Source: Bombardia bombarda (taxonomy: Eukaryota > Ascomycota > Sordariomycetes > Sordariales > Lasiosphaeriaceae). Taken from it: a stretch of 64,000 nucleotides of DNA. The stretch covers positions 4,363,001 to 4,427,000 of the forward strand of contig JAULSR010000001.1 of NCBI GenBank assembly GCA_030512295.1. Reading direction: 5' to 3'. The notes below the pieces were generated by a model. It was not told where the DNA came from, ran no database searches, and saw only the letters and a program-made list of their open reading frames with translations. The translations under genes and the position numbers were made by a program. This document shows, piece after piece, positions 57,690 to 64,000 of the stretch (position 1 is the first letter of the stretch; each line of letters starts with the position of its first letter).

Positions 57690-59594
57690 CTATACAGAAG
57701 CAGAAAGCGCCTTGAGTCCGGCCTCGGCCTGCGTGATGCCAGGCCCAAAGCCAAGGTTCCTGCTCATCTCGATGGCCTGGTCGAACCGCCGCCTTGCCTC
57801 AGCCATGTTGCCCGAGAGCCCGGCAATGTCGGCCAGGTTGCACAGCGAGACGGCGCAGGCTTCGTCGCACTCCTGCGTCCGCTTCTCGCCCTGCGGCTCA
57901 GTCGCGTGTTGGTGGGCATTGGACGCCCAGCGGTGAGCCGCCTCGAGGTAGGATGTCCTTCGCTGCGCTGGCGTCATCGATTTCGGCGTGGCCGAGGAAG
58001 AGGAAGAGGAAGAGGATTCTCCTCCCATCACTAGGCTTTCTAGTGCTGTTTCACCGGGTCCCATGACTTGGTGCTGAGCAAAGCATGTTGCGATGTTGTT
58101 CACTGTGTTTCGTATCAGCTTGCAATAGAAGCAAAAGGGATAGCTCAGATAGACATCTGTCTATCCATGCTATCCAGGTCTCAGGACGGAGTTGGAAGAC
58201 ACTTACTCAAGACGGCGCTGTGGCATGGCTCTTGGCATAGCCTGAGAGCCTGGAAGAAGAGCGGCAGTGCAAGGTGAAACTGCGACTTGGCTTCGTAGCT
58301 GTGTCCCAGGGCTGCACACACACACACACACAAATGGTTAGCTCTCGTCATCGTCTCCATCCAAACCGCAACTATAGTTGCGTTCAGCACTAGAGAAAGG
58401 GCACCGGGCCTGCTTACACTCTAACGTCCCACCAATCTGCTCCGCGCTCATCCAGTCTCCCTCCCCATCCTTCAAGCCCTCCACCGCCCGCCTGCGCAGC
58501 TCCTTGAGCGCCGTCTCCACCGCCCACACAAGGCGCTCGTGCGCGAGCTCCGGCTTGACCAGATGCTCATCCGCATACAAATCAGCCAGCTTCACGCTGA
58601 TCCCCACCGCCTTGCCCAAGACGCGCGTCCGCTTCGCCCAGATCGTCTCTGCCGGGACAACTGCCTCCTCTCCAGCCTGCTGCTGCTCACCCCCACCAGT
58701 CTCCTTATCCGGCGATGGTGGCGATGGCGGAGGAGGAGGCATCAACCCCGGCGGGACCGTCCCCTCCCTGACGCTCCTCTCCATGACCTCGACCCAGCGC
58801 TTGCAGTCGCCCAGCAGCGTCTCGAGCACGCGGGCGGCGTTGTCGTAGTTGTCGACGTGCTCGAGCCACGCGGCCAGCTGGATCTTGATGCCCATGACGT
58901 CGTCCGAGAAGGGGTCGAGGCGCAGCTCGTCGCAGAGCTCGAGGGCGCGCTTGTAGTACTTGAGCGCGAGCTGCGGGTCGGGCGCGTAGTTGCTGTAGTA
59001 GAGGGCGCGCCGCAGGGCTTTGGCGACCGGGTCGGGGTAGCGCGTGAACTGCTCGGCGTAGAAGTAGGTGAAGTAGACTTGGACGACGTAGACGGCGAGG
59101 GCGACGGAGCAGAGGACGCTGTTTAGGGGGGGAGGGGAGGGGGTTAGTGGTTTGTTGAGAAACAGGAGGAGGGGGAGTTGGGGGGGGGCATACGCAACGA
59201 GACCGAGGACTAGCTCTTCGGGGTTTTGTTGGTAGAGTTTGCGGAGGTTTGAGCCGCGGAGGGTGCGGAAGCCGCCTAGTATTGCGTGGCCGACGAGGCG
59301 CCTGATGTCCTTCCAGGAGAAGGGAGGAGGGGGTGGTGGTGGTGGCCTGGAGCCTTTTTGGGAGGCATTTGGGGATTTGCTGATGTTGTTGTTTTTTTTA
59401 TCTGTCGGCCCTGATGTCGACTGGAAGCGCCATTGGCGACTGAGGGATAGTATGGCGAGAGGGGCGCCATTGGGTCTGCTGTGGTGGTGATAACGGCGAT
59501 TGACGAGTTCCAGTCCCAGCTGCACAAGAGGCCATCGACCCCCGGAAGGCCCAGGGATCGCGGCTCTGACGGCGCGCATCATGGGATAGGCCAT
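57690..59594 (-). CDS. mgr3: Mgr3-like TPR protein, i-AAA protease adaptor candidate
   Basis: Exons 59594-59194, 59118-58418, 58311-58207 and 58102-57690 (introns 75, 106 and 104 bp) join in phase for 539 aa. The N-terminus (MAYPMMRAVRAAIPGPSGGR onward, Arg-rich, few acidic residues) fits a mitochondrial presequence. A Pro run (eight Pro) and FSWKDIRRLVG precede a membrane segment near 128-148 (LGLVAVLCSVALAVYVVQVY). Helical TPR-like repeats follow from YPDPVAKALRRALYYSN to ALKYYKRALELCDELRLDPF, ALGHSYEAKSQFHLALPLFF-type repeats and the last NMAEARRRFDQAIEMSRNLG. A Ser run lies near residue 430. In yeast, Mgr3 with Mgr1 delivers substrates to the i-AAA protease of the inner membrane. The layout (presequence, one TM, TPRs) is right, but assignment rests on architecture and partial sequence match. 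Codons before 59594 begin with TTG and were not used as start. Confidence 0.82.
58315..58332 (-). repeat. (TG)n tract at the acceptor of MGR3 intron 2
   Basis: On the gene strand about eight TG units run directly into the CAG acceptor at 58312-58314. The tract takes the place of a normal pyrimidine-rich 3' intron end. Confidence 0.75.
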
Positions 59595-60141
59595 AGGCGC
59601 AATTGGTGTCGCGTTGGCGGAAATATAGCTGCAACAAGCTTCTTTGAAAATCGGGTCGTTGTCGTCAGCCGTAAAGCTCCTCAGGAGCTGTCGTCGCAAA
59701 GTCTCAAAAAAGCTTATCAAAGCTTGCCTGGAGCTAGGAGGCAAGGCGGGAGGAACCTTGGGGGGTAGGTACCGTCACTAGGAATATTTCGCGGCCTTAG
59801 GCCTCTAACAATTACAATGACGACGTTTGCAGAAAGGAAAACGGTGGATCCCTGCCCTTCCCGAAGGAAGGTCCCTCCTTCCTCGGTCCCCTTGGGTCCT
59901 TGGGTCCCTGAACTCGCCCACCCCTCCCGCCTTCATCCCACCTTATAGCGCCAAAAAGGACAAAAGACGCCACCATCACCTCAAAGGTCCAGATGTCCCT
60001 TTTTATCTCCACCACCCCCTGACCAGCTCGGTGAATATAAACTTGTCCAAAACCCCGGACTCGACCATCTCTTTATCATATCCAAAACAAAACAAGCAAT
60101 ACATCCAAACTATATCATCAGCCAGACAAAATCAATTCAAA
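59595..60141. promoter_or_regulatory. bidirectional promoter region between MGR3 and the MAPR gene
   Basis: The start codons of MGR3 (59594, minus) and the MAPR gene (60142, plus) diverge across 547 bp. A TATAAA lies at 60036-60041, about 105 bases before the MAPR ATG. The stretch 59850-59930 is a repetitive C/T-rich run (GGGTCCTTGGGTCC-type units). The leader before 60142 is A-rich with no ATG in the last 50 bases. Confidence 0.5.
60036..60041 (+). promoter_or_regulatory. TATA box candidate for the MAPR gene
   Basis: TATAAA lies about 105 bases upstream of the start codon, a sensible position given a leader of 50-80 bases. The match is exact but short. Confidence 0.4.
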
Positions 60142-60902
60142 ATGACTGGAAAGTTTGAGCCCAAGACCCCCGTCACCCTTGCCCCGCCAAAGGACGATAT
60201 CATCTCCCTTGAGGAGCTGGCAAAGGCGAATGGTGAGTGAGGGCGTTTTCCCTTTTTTTTTTCAGTCTTTTGTGACTCTTTCTCGTGACGTATTTTATCA
60301 GATTTGAACTCGCTCGTATCATATTTTATTCCTCATTCTTCCCTTGCCTTATACTTTTGCTTGCGACAAGTTAACCCCTCAATATCCATCTATCTGAGAT
60401 GACTTCACAACATTTCATCTCACACAACAGCACCATCTATCACGCTTGATGATGACTTTCACATTGCAACAACTGACATGGCATGACCACCTCACAGGCG
60501 CCGACGGAGAGAAATGCTATGTTGCTATCAAGGTAAGAGACAACTAACCCCCCCTAACTCAACTTATAATCCTATCTGACACCTCTCCCCTCAGGGCATC
60601 GTCTACGACGTGACAGGAAACAAGGCCTACCAGCCCGGCGGTTCATACAATGGTAAGCTTTCCTCACACCCATAGGCATTGGGTTTGACTGACTGACCGA
60701 CCACGTGCCAGTCTTCGCCGGCAAGGACGCCTCGCACGCGCTCGCAAAGACGTCGACCAAGCCCGAGGACGCCAAGCCCGAGTGGAAGCACCTGGACGAC
60801 AAGGAGAAGTCGACGCTGAACGACTGGGTCACCTTTTTCTCCAAGCGGTACAATGTCGTCGGCAAGGTCGAGGGCGCCACCAACTTTGATGACGAGGCAT
60901 GA
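60142..60902 (+). CDS. cytochrome b5-like haem-binding protein of the MAPR/Dap1 family
   Basis: Four exons (60142-60232, 60498-60532, 60595-60652, 60712-60902) join in phase for 124 aa; the second exon has only 35 bases. The cytochrome-b5-like fold is recognisable: ISLEELAKANGADGEKCYVA, IKGIVYDVTGNKAYQPGGSY, then NVFAGKDASHALAKTS and the C-terminal helix TLNDWVTFFSKRYNVVGKVE. Y60 lies at the position of the haem-coordinating Tyr of PGRMC1/Dap1, which distinguishes MAPR proteins from classical b5 with its two His ligands. Dap1 supports P450 (Erg11) function and sterol synthesis in yeast. Unlike PGRMC1, there is no N-terminal membrane segment, so the protein is likely soluble. The first intron (264 bp) is long for this genome. 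Confidence 0.92.
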
Positions 60903-61087
60903 AAAAGTCGGTACGAGAAAGGAAATGAAATGAAAGAAAGGGAGGTGGTTAGTTAATCTAGTCAAAACGTTAGAGGAGAGAGAAGGAGTGCGTTGTTTAA
61001 CTTCATGGACAGACATGCAGTTTTTTTACCCATGCTTTTGTTTTGGCCACACGTAGGCAGTGGGGGTAGTGATGATATTTTAGGGGT

Positions 61088-61115
61088 GCTGCTGCTGCTG
61101 CTGCTGCTGCTGCTG
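61088..61115 (+). repeat. (CTG)n trinucleotide repeat in the MAPR 3' flank
   Basis: About nine CTG units lie 190 bp after the stop codon of the MAPR gene. A second CTG array occurs in the 3' flank of MGR3 at 57602. Confidence 0.85.
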
Positions 61116-61809
61116 TGGTGTTCCATTTCGCTTGATCGCCTGGGAAAGATCTAAATCTGAAAATCTATCATGCACTTAAAAGTCTTGCTTTGGGCGTGTG
61201 TAACTGTCTGAGGAAACAATGGTGTGTGTTACGATACACACACATACATACATACATATTTGTATGGTGATAGGCTAGGAGATCTCAATGTTAATAAGGG
61301 AAAGAGGCGTGCGTCGCCGTTGCGTGCGTGCGTCTCCCAGATGGTTTATGTTTTAGTCTCAACCGTATATGAGATGTTTCGTGTCACTAATAAGGTACCT
61401 TAGCTACCAAAGGTGACTGGGTACAGTACATGCTACTGACAGAGACATGATTACTTGCTCTCTCTTCTTCCCGTTATTCCACTTCACACATACACATACA
61501 CCAAATCAAGGTACTTCTTACCTAGGTGAAGTATCACTGTGGATAGGTCTGGGATCACGGATGCTGTGCCACGAGGAAGCTAGCACCCTCGGTGAGCTAC
61601 CCTACCCTACCCTACATGCTTACCGACTCAAGGTGAGTGAGTATCGCAGTTAAAATGGGATGAGACACAACACACGCTCACCCTGAACTGAATGTGGGAT
61701 ATCCGGTTACCCAGGCGAGTTGTCCAGGTGAAGCCGTCCGTTCCTTGTACTCCCCGATTCAAAACCCAAGGCCCGTCCCTCTCCGTGGTGCGACAAACGT
61801 GACAAAACG

Positions 61810-61817
61810 TGACGTCA
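61810..61817. promoter_or_regulatory. full CRE palindrome TGACGTCA
   Basis: An exact ATF/CREB site lies in the gene-free region between the MAPR gene and the small Cys/His-rich gene. It is not close to a start codon, so function is uncertain. Confidence 0.25.
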
Positions 61818-61937
61818 AAGTGGTTCTTGCCCTCCCCCATCACCCTTGTCACTTTTCCCGTTTCTCTTTGACCAAGGAGGGAGGCAGATCAAGCCGCGCC
61901 TGCAACATCAGGTTCTTTGCATATAGTGTATGCGAAT

Positions 61938-61964
61938 CTCTCTCTCTGTGTGTGTGTGTGTGTG
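61938..61964 (+). repeat. (TC)n(TG)n compound microsatellite
   Basis: A short TC run passes into about ten TG units in intergenic DNA. Confidence 0.8.
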
Positions 61965-62993
61965 ATTTTGACAGGGGCATATTGGTGTCCCCTAAGACGG
62001 GGTTCAGGGGTTCATTGTCGGGGTTTGTTGGAGATTAATATGACAGTTGATCAACCTTTCTTACTACCGAAAAACTATGAGAAAGTACCCTTTTCTTTTT
62101 TCTCTTTCCTTTTTCTGACACAAACACCTGTGCAACGACCGGGGGGAGATCTAGGAAATCCCCGCCTCCCGTCTCGATCGATCGCACACGTACATACACA
62201 CATTCACACAAACCCACCTGGGTGTGCAAGTACGTACGTGCATAGCCGCTTGTGGTTTCTTTTTCCTTGGGAATCTATCTCAGTGGTCCAGCGCATGTTG
62301 AGGAAACAGGTGGGGTAGTACTATGTGCAGGTGTTATTGTGTGTTGCTAGTTCGATGTGAGAATGTATGCACATAGTTTGGAGCAGGACACAGGAAAGTA
62401 AACAGAAAGCTTGAACCACTCTCCCCCGCGCGCTTCCTCAAGTGGCCAAGTGTAGCCAGGTATCCTAGACTACTTAGGTCGTTCCCGTCGAGCTATGAGC
62501 GGTAAATCTAGGTTGGTAATCAGCAGGATCTCGGAAATATCACTCACTCATTCTCAGTCACTCGGTCGGTGTGTTACATTGCATTTTTCATGATTTCATG
62601 TTCTTGGTCGTGTCAAAAGGTAGGGATATGGGCCTCGGTGAAAATCCTGTCGGTCCAGTGTTGCTTCATGATACATACCGGTACTATAGTCTTACTTTCG
62701 AAAAACTTTCCGAAACGCTCCACATGTCTAACACGTTATCAGGTCCTTAGATCCTGAGTCTCTCTCAAGCCGGAAAGAACTGCCAGTGGAGGTATGACAT
62801 GTTACATGTAAATTAATGATGGAACGCCGAAGTCTTCTCTTGAGGCGTAAATCAAGACATCTGGTTCGGGTTTCAGGGTTGTGACATACAGTAGTAATTT
62901 CTCAACCCTTAGGCTGGCATGGTTGAGACTCGCAGTTATGTCTATGTCCATGCATATCTAGGTAGACATAAGCATAATGCATAATACTATTTG

Positions 62994-63001
62994 TGACGTC
63001 A
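62994..63001. promoter_or_regulatory. full CRE palindrome TGACGTCA
   Basis: This is a second exact ATF/CREB site in the same gene-free region, about 1.2 kb from the first. Confidence 0.25.
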
Positions 63002-63736
63002 AGTGGGGATGGGGCTGGCGCACGAATGGTATTAGGACTTCAACTTTTGTGTAACCGGATATTCCATTTGATGAGACAGACCCTCAACCAACTACCTGGA
63101 CACTGTAAGTTCTTGTTAACGAATATTAGTTACTCGTAACTTCAGCCGTTTCTTTCCAACAAAGCAGTAAGTTGTGTATACATGGTGAAAGTCCACTGTT
63201 AAACACAACCAAAAAATAAGGTAAGCAGAGCAATATCTCAGACATTACATCTAAATACAATGAGACCGCCTGCAAAGCCTATACATGAGCAGCAGAAATG
63301 CCTGGGTCTTTGACGTGGGATTTGTAGCCCACTCACAGTCCCACAGCCATGCCGAGGACAGCATAGTTCGTCACCCCAAAGTCGAGCCAAGCGTCAACTG
63401 TCCACTATGTGCGGTATCATGGTTGTGAGCCTGAAGTCCCTATTTTCCAAGCAAGGTCTGTGGTAGCGCCGTGTCCGCGATTATGGTGGTGTCTCTGTCT
63501 CGTGCATGACCAAAGATGAGGCAGTGCCGGGTTTCAACCAGGACATCGGAGGTGCGACGGTAGCATCAAAAAAGAGAGAGAAAAAGGTTCTCAGTGCCGG
63601 CTGTGTGACCGAGTTTAAGACCTGGAGCTTGCACCTTTTTTTTAATACACCCGTTAGCTATACATGGCACTCGGTAGTTGATTTGATTAGGAAGGAAAAA
63701 AGAATAACGTGATAGACAGTCGCTCTGGAGCCAGTA

Positions 63737-63982
63737 CTAACCTTGGCTACCCTGATACCCATCATAGCCGCCGCCATAGTCGTATACTTGGCCGCGATTC
63801 CACGGGTTTGCCCCGTTTGTTTCGCGGCACTTTTCGCACTCATAGTCTTGATCCCAGACATGCCGGAGCTTTTTGACGCGATTACATTGGTGGTTGGGGT
63901 CATTCCGGGCGTAGTGACAGTATGACTTGAGCCGAAATGTCGAATGGCTACAGGTAAAGACGAACTCCTCAAAGTCACACAT
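63737..63982 (-). CDS. small Cys/His-rich protein, unknown function
   Basis: The frame encodes 81 aa from the ATG at 63982. I do not recognise a named family. It begins MCDFEEFVFTCSHSTFRLKS and has cysteines at positions 2, 11, 22, 33, 49 and 52 with His at 13, 23 and 31. That pattern (CxH, CH, HxC, CxxC) suggests a small zinc-binding fold. The C-terminus is Gly/Tyr/Gln-rich (YGGGYDGYQGSQG). The stop TAG at 63737 overlaps a GGTTAGT that could be a splice donor, so the real 3' end may lie further left in another exon. Upstream in-frame codons to the window edge (from GTG at 63994) give no better start. Similar short proteins occur widely in filamentous fungi without known role. Confidence 0.6.
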   Translation of the reverse strand: MCDFEEFVFTCSHSTFRLKSYCHYARNDPNHQCNRVKKLRHVWDQDYECEKCRETNGANPWNRGQVYDYGGGYDGYQGSQG

Positions 63983-64000
63983 TGCATCCGGCACCGTGGG

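Larger units (their letters stand above)
60903..63736. other. 2.8-kb intergenic region right of the MAPR gene
   Basis: The left 400 bases are the probable MAPR 3' UTR and include a CTG repeat (61088-61115). CCCTA units occur at 61600-61615, and a TC/TG run at about 61938-61964. Two TGACGTCA sites lie at 61810 and 62994. ORFs in it have no motifs. The right end is downstream of the last minus-strand gene. Confidence 0.4.

Overview
The window is nuclear DNA from a filamentous ascomycete (Pezizomycotina, most likely Sordariomycetes; species not determined). The evidence is genes with 55-120 bp introns carrying GTRNGT donors and CTRAC-like branch sites, fungal-specific families (Kre9/Knh1-like, GPI-anchored GH16, Aft1-type bZIP, AP-1-like bZIP, Mgr3, Dsn1/Mis13), and GC-rich coding DNA separated by long intergenic stretches. 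I found no operons, CRISPR arrays, insertion sequences or intact transposons, and no tRNA or rRNA gene by eye.

Layout. 1-6 kb is compact housekeeping DNA: U1-C (minus strand, cut by the window edge) diverges from ERV25 (+), followed by SDH5/SDHAF2 (+) converging on the kinetochore gene DSN1/MIS13 (-). 8-10 kb holds an Aft1/AtfA-type ATF/CREB bZIP gene (-), with 5.1 kb of DNA upstream in which I see no gene. 15-22 kb holds a GST-like gene (-), a Thr/Pro-rich GPI-type wall protein (-) and an eight-exon secreted agmatinase (-). 25-28.6 kb is one intron-less gene for a 1131-residue, mostly disordered protein of unknown function (+). 30-32.6 kb is a divergent small GTPase (+) tail to tail with the mitochondrial protease OMA1 (-). 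33-37 kb is a GPI-anchored GH16 beta-glucanase with a very long Ser/Thr repeat stalk (-). 38.7-39.4 kb is a small Kre9-like membrane protein (-). A short AP-1-like bZIP gene (-, 46.5-47.2 kb) sits alone between 7 kb and 10.5 kb of DNA without recognisable genes. The right end has an MGR3-like TPR protein (-) diverging from a cytochrome-b5/MAPR (Dap1-like) gene (+), then 2.8 kb without a recognised gene, then a small Cys/His-rich protein (-) at the edge.

Functional themes. Four products point to mitochondria or haem: SDH5 for complex II flavinylation, OMA1 and MGR3 for inner-membrane quality control, and the MAPR haem protein. Three are wall or surface proteins: the GH16, the Thr/Pro-rich protein and the Kre9-like protein. 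Two are stress-type bZIP regulators. I see no biosynthetic cluster; the genes look like independent units. The less ordinary features are a GTPase without a switch-II DxxG, acidic-cysteine islands and a near-perfect 192-bp tandem duplication in the GH16 stalk, a His/Tyr-rich block in the wall protein, an AT-hook in Dsn1, and the large gene-poor tracts.

Gene models were built by hand: I located splice sites and checked that reading phase is kept across every intron. Several start codons and all untranslated regions are inferred.
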